Assembly: GCA_944470555.2 (NCBI GenBank)
Contig: OX104134.1
Location: 105,456,701 to 105,520,700 of the forward strand
Direction of reading: 5' to 3'
Length of the DNA: 64,000 nucleotides
Source of the DNA: Heterobilharzia americana
Lineage: Eukaryota; Platyhelminthes; Trematoda; Strigeidida; Schistosomatidae
The notes below the pieces were generated by a model, which worked only from the letters and a program-made list of their open reading frames with translations, searched no databases and was not told the origin of the DNA. Positions 49,221-61,935 of this stretch are shown piece by piece. Within the stretch, counting starts at the first letter, position 1. Every line of letters begins with the position of its first letter. A program made the translations under genes and the position numbers.

Positions 49221-49222
49221 GA

Positions 49223-49499
49223 GTTCCTGATTTATTGTAGGTTGTGTTCACTCACTTGAACGGTGAGCCAGTTTAGGGAGCTGTGCTGCTACATAATTCG
49301 CTGTTGGAAGTGTCAACAGAAAATAACATACTCATAGCATGCTACCGAGTTCGCTATTCCGTCTGTTGATAAGCATATTCCAGCAGTGTAGGAAATCAGC
49401 ACTGAGACTAGTTTGTTGATTCCAGTGACTGCATAAGGAGAGTCGATCACTACTGGACAAACATTCACATTTACAGTGCTCATCTAGATGCATGAATCC
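49223..49499 (-). repeat. 277-bp inverted-repeat arm, unit 3
   Basis: Partner of 42972..43248. Confidence 0.88.
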
Positions 49500-50035
49500 A
49501 TGTGGTTGTGTCAGTTTGGGGTCAAAATCTCTATTTACTGCTGAATAATTATCAAGAGGCAGCTAGCTGTGCTCCATCTCGTCTATTCAAACTGTCTGGT
49601 CTCACCCATATGTTTAGAGCTTCAGCTGTCAAACTTTCTCGGTATGACGCAGCATTGTTTTGTAGAACCTCGGTTCCGTCAAAGTAAATTTTGTGGCTTA
49701 TTTCTACGAAGTGTACTTGGTGTGTTGTTTTCTATCTTCCTAATCTCTGCTGAGGTTCTCGGAATGTTCTTTAGGCATAGATTATGCTCCTCAACTCTTA
49801 CGTGTACCTACCTGGCTATCTCCCCCACATACACGATTTTACAATCTGAGCATTTAATTTCATCAACGCAGTTCCGTTGGTTTTCTCTGTTTATTGCATC
49901 TTTAACTTTCATTAAGATTGATTGTTTTATTCTGCAAATGTCTTTGTTGTCAGTCCATGGTGAATACTGACCTGAAATCAATAAAATCCTCTCAAGCTTC
50001 CAAATCAAATAGAATGGTTTGATGCCCACTGGCTA
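49500..50035 (-). mobile_element. Old PLE GIY-YIG relic, unit 3
   Basis: Same relic as 19625..20160. Confidence 0.58.
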
Positions 50036-50458
50036 CAGACTAGTGGTGTGGATTAGATCAGAATCGATTGTCAGATGACCACTTTAGAGATGTTTATCGG
50101 AGCCATGAACCTCACCGAATAATACATATCAGTCACACTGTTTTCCTCACTTGTGGACGCTGAAGATAACAACCAAGAAATAACTGAACCTATATGAATT
50201 GACTCCGAAATAGTCAATTGACGATGTTCACGTCTACACTGTTTCTCAAAATAGCATGAACCATATGCTTTGCAAGTGAGGTTTAAGCGGTCAACTTATA
50301 TGTATCGTTATTGGCAAGATCTTTTACTACGTTTCATTGTCAAATGATATTTATTTGCATAAATTTGGACTTCAACTTGGACATATATTTCAAAGCAAGC
50401 GATCATCACTGAATACTTTTCCCAGTTCATTTCCAAATGAACACTGACTGTGAACAAC

Positions 50459-51849
50459 CATGATGATATTATGTTAGATTTCTTGTCTTCTTTAAGGAGA
50501 GACATGGAGAGAGGTGAAGATTCAGAGGATGCTCGTAAAATATTTTTAGCCAGTAGTCTACAACAGTTCAAATGTTCATCCATGACCGCATTTACTAGCA
50601 CGGTTAGTGGTTTACCACTTGCCCTACTAACAGCCTTCAAACTCCTGTACCATAGGGTGTAGTCTTTTTCGAGGTCCAGGAAAGTACGAGGGGGAATAAT
50701 AAGTAAGTATAGGCAGAACAGAGGAATTAATGAAACTTAAGAGTAGAGACTGAGTTCTGCCAGACAGTCTGAGTTTCCTTGTCTAAAAAGTCAAGTGAAG
50801 GATTTTTCTGGAAATCAGTATGATGTGAGGGGACCAAGAATAATCAGAATAAAAACAGAACCGAAGATAGATCACGCTTGATACATTCTCTACAGCAGAG
50901 CCATCTATAAGACAAGAGTGATGGGAATGAAACAATTTAAAAAGGGTCTTGTTCAAGTCTAAGCTAAAATTAACCATCTGACATTTGGAAGAATTGGATC
51001 TGGGGCCATTTAAGGAAGACCGGTTACCAATTTTGGTCAAGAAGTTATTAAACTGCGAAAAGTCCGATCGGCACGGATTCTGTTAGGTCGTTTGCATACT
51101 TAACAAAGTAAGCTCTAGTTGAGATGGGTAGATCATGCCAAAAGAAAGAGAAAAGAGAAAAAGCAGCACCTTGAAGCAAACCGGCTTTTCTAAGTAGTGA
51201 CGTAGAGTACTTCTCTCTGTATACAGTTTACTGTCTTCTCTCAGAAAGATGAGGATCAAGTCAGTTGGCAGTTCAGCGCTCAATGTGAGTTCTGACAAGG
51301 TTTTTCAACAAAACGGCTCTAAGGGTAGATTCAAAGGTAGAATTATAATCTAGAAAGGTAGATCTAACGTGCTTAGTACTTTTTTCTGGATTGGCGACGA
51401 TATTATGATGTAAAATTACTGCAGCGTTTGAAGTACTGATTCTAGGTTTGCAGGCAAATTGATATGGCTCTCTGAAAGCTTCGGAAGGAGGTTCCAGTAC
51501 AAGAAGCAACGGTGTGTAAGTTGCTTTTAGAAATGGTGGGTTTATTGCGATTGGTCAGAACTGTGCCTTAGCTCCAGAAGTTATGGACATAGATACAAGA
51601 ACTATTGTAATGTCCTTCAAGGCGGTTGGTACATCATTTCTAGCAAAAGACTCACTCTTAATGTTTGTCACTGAATAACATAGAATATCAGCACATTTCG
51701 TGAAAAGAATAGCGGACATGCCATCTGTTCTCAGGTTTTGCAAAGATTTCAATGACTCTGATCATTTGAAAACATATGCTTCATTGAAGTTTTAAAAAAT
51801 GTCACTTGTTACATGTGAAGAACCAGACAAGATAAGATAAGGAGGTTTA
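50459..51849 (-). mobile_element. CR1-clade LINE relic, unit 3
   Basis: Same as the unit 2 copy. Confidence 0.68.
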
Positions 51850-52331
51850 CTGGATACGGCTCAAACCAGACCACCATCTCATTGAAAGACAGACAAGACA
51901 ATATGCATCCTGCGTCAATACATTACTCTAATTTCCAAATAAGTGATCAATCAGACAGTATCACGAAGGTAAGAAACAAATGACAGAATGTCACTACCGA
52001 ATGCAGTCATTTCGGCAGAAAAATGAGTGGAGGAGGAGAAATTGCTTGAGAGATTCTCGCTTATTACAAATGAAAAGCTGATTCATATTACGAAAATGTG
52101 TAGATATATATACACAGATGACACTGCATGTGAAGACTGAACAAATAATTGAAAGATTTCAAGGGACGTTATACGTTTGTTACCGAACATTTCTGAAAAC
52201 GTTTCGAGTTCATTATTTGTGCTCTCCAGCTGAAACCTTTGCGGCTGTTCATCTCACTTTAGAAGACTTTCAATCCATTCAGGTGAAGAAAGTGAAAAGA
52301 GCCAACATTTATTGTCATTAACTGTCCTGCA

Positions 52332-52898
52332 TTAACAGATCACCTCTCCCAAATATACTGACTGAAATGGCAGCCAGCAAACAACGAAACAGCCAATAAC
52401 CAACATCATTATTTTCTCAGTTCTTGCTTCCTTCTTCATTATTGTATGCAATCGAATATATTCGGGTAGAGAGAAGGAATCTCTGTGAGATCTGTCAGTA
52501 GCCAAGTGACGATTCTCTACGACCTGTGCATTGTTTCCAGTGGAAATTGGACTGCACGCATTACTCTTGATTGCATCCACGAGGTAACAGTTCGAATCTG
52601 AACGGCTTAGAAGTCCACGCGATTTACTGCATTCAGACAATCCGTGATGGCGATTATGAAAATCGGGACTGTGCATGTTGAGTGGAAATACACCTTCCTC
52701 GTTCACTTCATCATGATTGGTTTGAGATTTTGGTGAATTCTCTTGCAGGACACACACGTTAACGTAATTAAGTATTTGCGAACTAGAATCCAAAGTTGAA
52801 ATACACTGTGGCGATGCCACAGATGAATTCATCAGCATGCAGACTTCTGAATGTGGAGTACACGTGATATTACTGTTCTCTCTGCAAGATTTTGGCAT
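52332..52898 (-). pseudogene. GPCR fragment (late ICL3 to TM6), unit 3
   Basis: The same 188-codon frame as 22457..23023. Confidence 0.85.
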
Positions 52899-54073
52899 TG
52901 TATTTTGCCTATTTGCTGATAATTCCCGATTGGATTTTGTAGTCCTTGCATTCTTTCAGTCGGCTTCTCTAACACAATAATTTCTTAGGGTGATTGGTGC
53001 CTAATGTCATGCTCGTCGTTTTGTCTGTCAGTTATGCTCTCTAACTTTTATCGCCAGTATTTCGTATCTTCTCACTGATTTACAGTACGTATTTCCAATG
53101 AAATCATTTGCTTTAACCTTGCAATCTTCTACTAATGACGGTTAATAGCAGAAACATTCGAATAGGTAATGGAGCCAACAAATTGGTTTTTCTATTCACA
53201 TTTCGTTTAAAAAAGATCTTCATCACTTGATTTGCTGTCTTCGTAAATGCAATGACTACAAATTGACAGTAATTTCCTAGATGATACAACACGTCTAAAG
53301 AATTCACATTCATTAATAACTGTCAAAAGACTCAAGATTTGAAAAGTTCTCGCAAAACTTCTATGTGTGTATCTCAGTTCTGAAGTATAAAGTTATTCAC
53401 TTATATCTTAGCTCTTCAAGACTGCCTACATATTAAATATACGGGTAGCTTGGAACAGTGTGAAGATGACAGCAATTACAATCTTTCAGCAAATCATTAT
53501 GGTACTTTTGAGTTAGACGAGCTCACTTGATAACACATTAGGTATTTGTTCGTTTCTCAGAGATTTTGGCTGGTGTATGAACTGTGCATTAGAAGTGCCT
53601 ATAGTTGTTTCTTCTGTTTATCTGAAGTTAGAGTTAACTTCTACCGTACCACTAGACACGTTTAAGAAAGGGTTGCAAAAATTTGTATGAAGGTGCTGTT
53701 ACATCTCATGACAAACAAGCGATGAATTACACAATGAACTGACGAATGATCATTCATTCAAGCAAGCGCAGCACTTTCGTGGTCCTCTGTTAGTATCAGT
53801 ATCAGTTAAGGGGGACCCAATGCTCACTCGGTGATTTCACTATACATCAGCAGGCCCAGGAATGCCTCTGTTATCGAACCTCTGCAACCTATTCAGATCT
53901 ATTTTCAATGACCATGTTTTACAGCTGTATAGTTAGACACAGCAAACTGTAGCTAGGTGAACTTCTTCTCTAATAAATAGTTCACTATCTCTCTGGCGTC
54001 AGAGATCACGTAAATTGACTTGCGTTGAACTGGTTTTCGGTATTGCGGCTGGAATTTCGTCAGCAACCAATGT

Positions 54074-54400
54074 AGTTGGGCTGATTCAATTCCGCGTGTG
54101 AATGAAGCGGCCAACGCATCCAATCCCTTCACTCATTATCCTCAAGGTACGAATCGGCACAGACCAGTCCTGAAACATCGTCCTACTTTCCACAGGCTAG
54201 AAACACCCTCCAAGCATACTCCAATTCAGGTTCAAGATGTTCAGACTAGTCTTCAGTTAGTCAATGCCCTCTCTTAACAGGCAAATGTAACTGCACATTT
54301 CCAGTCATCCGGGCGTTCTACTGAACACCTGTTGCCTGAGTTGGTATTGGGTTTTGACTTTGGAAACTCCAGTGTGGAACCGACGCCGAATTTTAGCTGA
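54074..54400 (+). pseudogene. Decayed gag-like stretch, unit 3
   Basis: Same as 24199..24525. Confidence 0.35.
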
Positions 54401-56064
54401 TTAAGAATCATCTGCTGGGTAAGAAGTTGAATAAATTGTAGGGGACCTTATGTCGATGACGAGAACACTTTGTGGTCGGTAAGGGAAGAGGGAAGTAAGG
54501 AAAGTAGGTCACAGATAGATAGGCTTTATATTTTGAAAGCGTGTAGGTGGTTGAAACATCCCGGCTACTCATATGATGTCTTCTTGAGGTACATGAAAAA
54601 GAAATCGGACTGATAATAGTGGTATGTGACCCTAGATTCTAAGTGGTCTGCTTGAGGCTGGTTACACACTACCTTTTGAAGATATTTCAGTTTTCTGCTA
54701 AGTATGTTACCTTTGGACTGTAGATAGTCATACCTCTAGCAGTTCAGTGTGGTGAGGAAGGTAGGACCAAGATATATCACTCCTTCTTTTGATAGGGAAG
54801 GGAGCATCAACGTGGGAAACTGATCATCCACTGTAAACACAGTTTTAGCATAACCGCTTCATATGGAAGTGAGACTTCGTGATCAGATGCCTACTGTAGA
54901 CCAGCCTTTTTATATTGTCAGTAAGTGTTTTTAGTCTTACCACTTTCTAAAAACGTATTTGCAATGACAGGACTTCTAGGAAAACCATTCCAACCGATGT
55001 AGCTCACTGAGCCATTAAAATAGGTACCGCCGTATCCCTTGTCAAGGTAGGAGCTGAGCTAATAAGAAACCAGCACCAGTGGTAGAAAGAAGCTCAAAGA
55101 ATAAACAGTGAGATGAAAGGTCAACACAGATGATCTCCTTGACTCCCCCGGTTTCAGTTACATATTCACAGGTAGTTTCTTTTAGTTCCAATCTCCAAGG
55201 TTATAAAAGAAAATAAACTACAGACCTACTTAAATTACTAAGGAGTAATTTGCACTATCCTCTATCAGTTATTTGAACGCTGGACCACAGTTATTCTGAC
55301 CTGTGTACACCATGAATATAAATGATCACTTTATTTTGTCAATTCTTTGCATTGAGTGTGGACTGTTAGTAGATTGTATAAACGCAATCAAGAGGTTACA
55401 ATTTCGATATTTTGCTTTTCGTTCATGTTGGCCTTGATTTCACCACCATTCGATTACAGTCAGTCATTCGTTTAATATCATGAACTGATTATCCGGTTCA
55501 CCTCCAAAATTTAGTGTGTAGTTAACTCGACAGACATTATCACTGATTCATCACCACACAACTTAAATTTGCAACATAACAATGGATAGCCTACTTGGTG
55601 AATCATGTGATCCGTAAATAAATTCTTCTGTTTTTAGTGATCAGCCCTGCCGTGATCCTTTGTATGAGACAAATACTCGCGCAGATGCTTTATACCCAGA
55701 AACTTAGGCGTTATGTAATGCAACAACACTTCAGAATATTTCACTAGACCTAACGAACTTCCTTACTGCAAAATGTGCTGACGATAACTCCATCCGTGAG
55801 CCTACTGAGCAACTGTTTTCAGAAATATCTGAAAATGAATGATTCTACATGAGTAATAATTCGTTTTCAGTTTTGTAAAGTCACTTATAAATTATTCAAT
55901 AGCTACATCGGTCTTATTGACATCTACAAATTACCGCATAACTCTGAGGCATGAGATGAGACAGGTAACCTTCAATATCGAGCTCCTTTCACAAAAATGT
56001 GACCACATTATGTTGGCCTTAGACCCAAGATACTTTGAAAATTGATTCAGTACAATTCTTTAAT

Positions 56065-56255
56065 CAGCACTCGAATTCATAGGAAGTTCGCATCAGTGAC
56101 TGCCAATAGCCATTACACTACTGAAAATCTGGGAGCCCTGGGCACTCTTTCTCTCCTAGTTTGGACCTCCTCAGTAGTGCAGAACTATAATCCTGTGAGG
56201 ATTGAGTCCGAGGCCCTCAGTCCTCACGACAAGCGTGTTACCACTCAGCCGATGA
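56065..56255 (-). mobile_element. SM-alpha-like SINE, unit 3
   Basis: Same as 26190..26380. Confidence 0.67.
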
Positions 56256-57958
56256 GTCAGAATTGAGTGGTTCAGGTTTCTCAACTTCTATCGATTCTTG
56301 ACGCAGAGAAACAATTGTCAAACACGTTCAGCAAGCGCCTGTCCTTAGCCCCTACAATTACGAAAGCTTATTTGAAATCAGTCTATTTTCAAAAAACCTC
56401 CAAGTTGAACAACAACCCGATGATCACTGCCAACTTGTTTCTAACCAAATCTCCTGAGGTCCTAGTGAGAAGCCATCAATTCTGAGATCAAACAAGTCAG
56501 GTATTAGGACAAGTACTAGCTGAAAACATTCGACCTTTGTTGCAGTATGTCATGAATTGACAGAAGTTCAAAATCTCTGGGTGTTGGAACTCAATCCAGT
56601 GAACGATTCGTAGCATGCGTATCGGCTTCTTTTATGACTTCTTTTGAATGGTCGACTACAAGTGTACATCCTATTATTCGTGCACTCTCCTCAATGAACG
56701 GACACCTATACTCAAATCTAGGTTCCATTTGAACTGTCAGTAGTGATTCTCGAAAACACTCATCAGCGACTTGCTACTTGAAACTATTTTATCATTCACA
56801 TTTGTCTCTCCGATAATCGAAGTTTCGAACGTTATTTAGTTTCAATCTGGTTGGAAAGGATGCTCTGTTCAGTGCCTTCTTTTAGAATCTGCATACATGT
56901 ATTACGCACCGCCATGGGGTGACCGAGACATTTTGGGAAAAGCGAAATCGCAAATATTTGTGTCTGATAACTCACCGAATAGGCAGATATTAAGAGTCAA
57001 GTAGAATGGATTCATAACCATGGGCTACAGACTAGTGGTGTTCACTAGCTCCGAAACAATTATCAAATGAACATACTAGAAACGCTCATCATAGCCACCT
57101 AGCAAACAAATGAAACGTTTAATATGGCTGCGCTCTCAGATCGAGAAATCCTCAAGTAAACTATCGATAACCGCCCACTAATAAAATTGTTGCTTTATCT
57201 ATCTACTCTCTGGCAGCACCGAAGCTTCACGTGAATCCATATACAACCCTCCATGGTGCAGTTTACGAACCACTTAACTATATTCCCTTCACTTCGCGAA
57301 TGACACGTTTAGTTTCTCATCACATGTACCACATTCACCAACGCATTGTGATGCCTACCTTCTGGTTCTTTTCGTCACTCAAGAGTTAGCTTCATTGTAG
57401 TTTTTTTTGTGGTATGAAGAAGTCTCTTGAAAAGCCATAATACCTCAGTCTGAAAATCACCCGTTCTAACTAGATTCATCAACTTCAGTGTTGTACACAG
57501 CCTCAGATGTGAAGCTGAACAACTGATATGCATCCCTACTCACAGTGAGCTATCTGTTTACAACACCACAGTCTCCTTGAAGTGAGGAGTGATTTCTGAA
57601 ATCACAAATCTCACGTCATTCTACTTGCCCATGATCTCACTGACAGCAGTGTCTCACTTTCTCAATGGTGTCCATAAGACAGAGATTGTGGTGGTAACTG
57701 CATGATTCAGCGCACAGATGGAAAATAATCTAAGCTCAATGGGTGGTCGTTTGAATGGTCAATCTACAACATGCCCCGAAATATCCAGCTGTGAAATGCG
57801 TGTCATCATGAAAAATCCTCACACAAACTGTTCAAATTAACACCGGAACTATCAGCACAAAATCAAACAGTGAGAACGAAGTTGTTATCTACTGAATATA
57901 TATTTTAGTTGATACAGGTGTTTGTTACACTGAGTGGCAAAGTTTCACAAGGGTTCAT

Positions 57959-58108
57959 TTAGCAAGTTCTTTGTCTCCAGCAACGGTCTTCTATGCGTAG
58001 AAGTCGTTTGAATGCTCTTGCGTAGCTTCTGTTGTAGAATGCATAGATAATTGGATTGCAACAACTGTTCGCGTAGACTAAGCATGAAACAGTCACATAA
58101 AGGAGCTC
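57959..58108 (-). pseudogene. TM7 and C-tail of third GPCR copy, shifted frame
   Basis: Mirror of 3388..3537, with NPIIY and tail in the same out-of-frame position. The break is shared by both palindrome arms. It therefore arose before the duplication, was copied by gene conversion, or reflects the same systematic base error. Confidence 0.8.
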
Positions 58109-59583
58109 TGAAACACGCAATCACAGATCACCTCTCCCAAATATAGTGACTGAAATGGCAGCCAGCAAACAACGAAACAGCCAATAACCAACATCATTAT
58201 TTTCTCAGTTCTTGCTTCCTTCTTCATTATTGTATGCAATCGAATATATTCGGGTAGAGAGAAGGAATCTCTGTGAGATCTGTCAGTAGCCAAGTGACGA
58301 TTCTCTACGACCTGTGCATTGTTTCCAGTGGAAATTGGACTGCACGCATTACTCTTGATTGCATCCACGAGGTAACAGTTCGAATCTGAACGGCTTAGAA
58401 GTCCACGCGATTTACTGCATTCAGACAATCCGTGATGGCGATTATGAAAATCGGGACTGTGCATGTTGAGTGGAAATACACCTTCCTCGTTCACTTCATC
58501 ATGATTGGTTTGAGATTTTGGTGAATTCTCTTGCAGGACACACACGTTAACGTAATTAAGTATTTGCGAACTAGAATCCAAAGTTGAAATACACTGTGGC
58601 GATGCCACAGATGAATTCATCAGCATGCAGACTTCTGAATGTGGAGTACACGTGATAATGACGCTCTCTGTGCAATGAATAGACATTGCATTGTTCATAG
58701 TACTTCTAACTAACAACATCTCTATATTTGTAGGCAGTGTTTTCGTAGATCGTTGCATGCAAAGGCGACTGACAACAGATTTACTGTATTTGGTGACTAC
58801 CTGAGTGCATTTTAGTAAGCGAGATACTACCGTCTTCAGATGTTGTCCACTATACCATACTGCATAACTGGAGTTGTTATCAGAACTAAATGTTTTGAAT
58901 GGTGATCTCCGTCGTAGAGATTGTCGTTTCATTGTGAAGAATATGATCAGGTGTACATATCCTATCATAGAAAATGGAATTAACCAAAATGTTATTGTCG
59001 TGTATATCCTGTATTCGAAGTTCATAATCGAATAACATTTCCCCAGAACAAAATAATGCTGACGGTCAAAAATGAATGGTAAAAATATTGAAATGAAGGG
59101 AAGCAGCCAAGTCATTGTCAGCATGCAAAATACTCTGAAGTAGTTTTGTGTCCTCCCATACTCGAATGGTCGTGTAACGGCGATGTATCGATCAACAGAT
59201 ATGCAACACAAACCCATTACTGAAGCAAAACACAGGAAAACGTTGGCAGACATGTAGTACTGACACAGGATATTCGACTGAAATGGCCAGTAGCCCACAT
59301 GTTGTCGGATAATTGTCAGAGGCAGAATTAGGATGGATACGAGGAAGTCAGCGACAGCAAGAGAAGCAATGTATATGTCAATCTCACGCCTCAACCGCTT
59401 TGTCGTTGCAAAGGTGACGATGACTAGTAGATTGCCAACGAAAATTGCTCCTGCCAAAACGATGAGGAGGCAGGCGGCTGTTGTCCTGACTGCCAACTTC
59501 CATTCGACGGGAGACTCGATATTTGAGATATCCAAAGAATTGGCCGAAGTATTCACGCAGAGCGCACAGCAAAACGAACTCAT
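58093..59583 (-). CDS. Third GPCR copy, TM1-TM6 in frame
   Basis: 496 codons on the minus strand, facing the array. It differs from 1913..3403 by three residues: Ala for Thr in TM1 (TTAACLL), Ile for Asn in ICL3 (SVIITC) and Leu for Ala after TM6 (QSLYLGE). All class A landmarks are kept (N51, D79, N114 at 3.32, DRY, P203, CWLPF). The leader upstream (59584..59865) is intact, without the CR1 insertion seen in the middle copy. It ends before TM7 in the same way as the first copy. Confidence 0.85.
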   Translation of the reverse strand: MSSFCCALCVNTSANSLDISNIESPVEWKLAVRTTAACLLIVLAGAIFVGNLLVIVTFATTKRLRREIDIYIASLAVADFLVSILILPLTIIRQHVGYWPFQSNILCQYYMSANVFLCFASVMGLCCISVDRYIAVTRPFEYGRTQNYFRVFCMLTMTWLLPFISIFLPFIFDRQHYFVLGKCYSIMNFEYRIYTTITFWLIPFSMIGYVHLIIFFTMKRQSLRRRSPFKTFSSDNNSSYAVWYSGQHLKTVVSRLLKCTQVVTKYSKSVVSRLCMQRSTKTLPTNIEMLLVRSTMNNAMSIHCTESVIITCTPHSEVCMLMNSSVASPQCISTLDSSSQILNYVNVCVLQENSPKSQTNHDEVNEEGVFPLNMHSPDFHNRHHGLSECSKSRGLLSRSDSNCYLVDAIKSNACSPISTGNNAQVVENRHLATDRSHRDSFSLPEYIRLHTIMKKEARTEKIMMLVIGCFVVCWLPFQSLYLGEVICDCVFQSSFM

Positions 59584-61333
59584 TTGTTTCTTACCTTCGT
59601 GATACTGTCTGATTGATCACTTATTTGGAAATTGGAGTAATGTATTGACGCAGAATGCATATTGTCTTGTCTGTCTTTCAATGAGATTGTTGTCAGGTTT
59701 TAACCATGTCCTGTATTCATAGTTGGTGTTCATTTCGAAATGAACTGTGAAGAGTATTTTGCGATCGCTTGCTTTGATGTATATATCCACATTGAAGTTC
59801 GAATTTATCCAATAAAATATTATTTCATGATGCAACTTGGTAAAAGATCCTGCCAATAACGATACACATAAACGTTAATTTAGAAACATATGTTTCATAA
59901 ACACTCTTCATAAACCAATTGAAATCTATGCTCACGAATGATACGCAATCAGTTCTATTCCCACGGGGAACATTCAAGCAATTCGACTTGTCTAGGTGAG
60001 TGGTTAAGACATTGTCAACTGACGTTTAGGAAATTCTACTGAACTCACTCTCCGATTCCCTTTTTTCAGTATGCTGACGAAATTGTAAAATGCACTTATG
60101 GAACTGATCAAGGATATTTTGAGGACAGTATTCAAAGTTTCTGTAGTATGATAGAACTGGGGTTATGGTGCGAAAATTTTTTACCACGATGAAGGAAACG
60201 GTGGGGATGAGGTCACAGAAGCCACTGTTCAGATTCTTCACATACAGGTCTCATATCCGTGTTCAGAATACACATTGATGTACATCAATGTGTGTGTGTG
60301 TGTATGTGCCATCGTTGGTTCAGCAACCGGGCAAGAAACTATCGATAACCATGTGATTGTTGACGCGTCAACACAGATGAAACCAATGAAAGATGGTGAA
60401 GGAAAGCCAGTTACCGAAGAGGAGAAACAAAGAAAACGATGGGCTGGCTACTTCCAAAATCTCTTTAATCGACCACCATCACCACCACCACCTGCAACTC
60501 ATACAGAAATATCACCAGCAGCCCAACCACAGAATTATCAGTGGACACAGACCCTCCGACGAAAGCAGAAGTGAAGTCCTGAACGCCATAAAGTAATTGA
60601 AATCCGAGAAAGCAGCAGGATCAGATGAAATTCCACCAGAAGTGCTGAGAGCAGACACAGAGACACCAACGGACATGTTCACACCACTATTGCAGAAAAG
60701 TTGGAAGAAAGGAAGGAAAGGTACCAACTGATTGGAAGAAGGGCTACCTTATCAGCGGACCCCCAAAGAAGGGCGACCTAAGTCTTCGCGAGAACTGGCA
60801 CGAAGTCATGCTGCTGTCCCTGTCCACCGCAAGCAAACCAGCATGCCGCATCATCCTGGAGAGACTAAGCAATGCTCTGGATTCACAATTACGACCGGAA
60901 CAGGCTGGCCACCTTCAGGAGAAACATATCATGTGCGGATCAAACTGCTACGCATCATCATAGAACAGAGCATAGAATGGCAGTCAACTCAACTCTACCT
61001 CAACTTCGTGGACATTGGGAAGGTGTTCGATTGCGTCGACCGGGAAGTAATCTGACAACTGCTTCAACACTACGGTTTATTGCCACAAACCTTTATCACC
61101 CTCCTTCAACAGAAGCTATATGCTATGCTTTATGATGCTACATGCCAAGTGATTCATGATGAAGAGCTTAGCGACTATTTTGAATTGAAGACAGTAGTAA
61201 GATAAGGCTGCCTATTATCACCCATGATCTTCCTGATTGTGGTCGACTGGACTGGATCATGCGACAAACCGTGAGGAGCGAGAAGATTGGCATACGCCAG
61301 CTGGACCGATGAAAAGCCTCTGGAAGATTTTAT

Positions 61334-61529
61334 TATGTTAATGATGGATCGTGGCTAGCAGTGGAATCCAGGATGCGCATTTCGTCCTATTTGGGACTTT
61401 TCAGCTGGATGCACCTGCTTCCCAGTGTAGAACGCTGGCAATACCGAGGCATCCGCACAGGAGCACATATGTCAATAGAGACCGATCAATTCGGTCCAAT
61501 CAACAACGGTATCATATAAAAACAATTAT
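61334..61529 (-). mobile_element. SM-alpha-like SINE nested in RTE
   Basis: It interrupts the RTE frame between LEDF and DLCLVS, at the codons for the catalytic FADD motif. On the minus strand it contains the schistosome hammerhead region (61409..61367) and the typical flank TGGATTCCACTGCTAGCC. It is more complete on the ribozyme side than the array copies, but no clear A/B boxes remain. Confidence 0.72.
61367..61409 (-). ncRNA. Degenerate SM-alpha hammerhead ribozyme
   Basis: Stem I TCCAG/CTGGA, stem II TCC..GGA and GAAA are present. Stem III is a two-pair hairpin around CG, and the cut site precedes CTGGA. The core reads CTGAAAA instead of CTGANGA, so the general-acid G8 is lost, which should abolish cleavage. 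Confidence 0.72.
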
Positions 61530-61935
61530 GATTTATGTCTGGTATCTTGTCGCACATTCTTGAAGATCTACAGGCGAAAACCAACAGGTTGACAGAAGAG
61601 GCGTATCAGCGATGACGGGACTTCTTTCAAGTAAACGTAGAGAAGACAGAGGTGATGAAGATACCCAACAAACAACAGCATCAACAACAAGCACCAATCA
61701 CCATGAAAGTTAGAAATCTAGATGAAGTTGTCTCTTTCACCTACCAACGAGGCAGCATCGTTTCAACTACAGGTGGCGGTGGCACAGACGAGGATATCAA
61801 AGCGAGGATCGGAAAGACAGCAAGACATGTCTTTACTAATATGAAACCAGTGTGATTACTTACTGAATTGCACTGCACTGCACTCAGCGTAAAGCGTGAG
61901 CGGGACCCGATTTTCAACACTATATTATTATATTA

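Larger units (their letters stand above)
42972..57893 (+). repeat. Tandem array unit 3
   Basis: 14922 bp. At its end (57893/57894) the sequence does not jump to a fourth unit. It runs on into intact GPCR 3' flank and the right palindrome arm, so this end shows the pre-amplification junction. Confidence 0.95.
56659..60510 (-). repeat. Right arm of 3.85-kb inverted repeat
   Basis: Reverse complement of 986..4838. Its inner part (56659..57893) is at the same time the end of array unit 3, so palindrome and array share sequence. The outer end at 60510 continues into a longer RTE copy, unlike the left arm. Confidence 0.93.
60369..61857 (+). mobile_element. RTE LINE copy, degenerate, plus strand
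   Basis: Pieces of one RTE protein can be read in shifting frames: QMKPMKDGEGKPVTEEEKQ, EKAAGSDEIPPEVL, RIILERLSNALDSQLRPEQA, and after the SINE DLCLVSC, then VEKTEVMKIPNKQQ. The frames carry stops and indels, so it is dead. The 5' part (endonuclease) is missing, and it stops at about 61857, where the oppositely oriented RTE begins. It may resume outside the window. Confidence 0.75.

Noticed and set aside
9273..57893. CRISPR-like or prokaryotic repeat system
   Set aside because: The repeats are 14.9 kb long without spacers, and the content is eukaryotic retroelements and a GPCR.
60271..60292. 22-bp palindrome as a terminator or regulatory hairpin
   Set aside because: It adjoins a (GT)n run in eukaryotic DNA. 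There is no transcript context, and AT-rich palindromes next to microsatellites are common.
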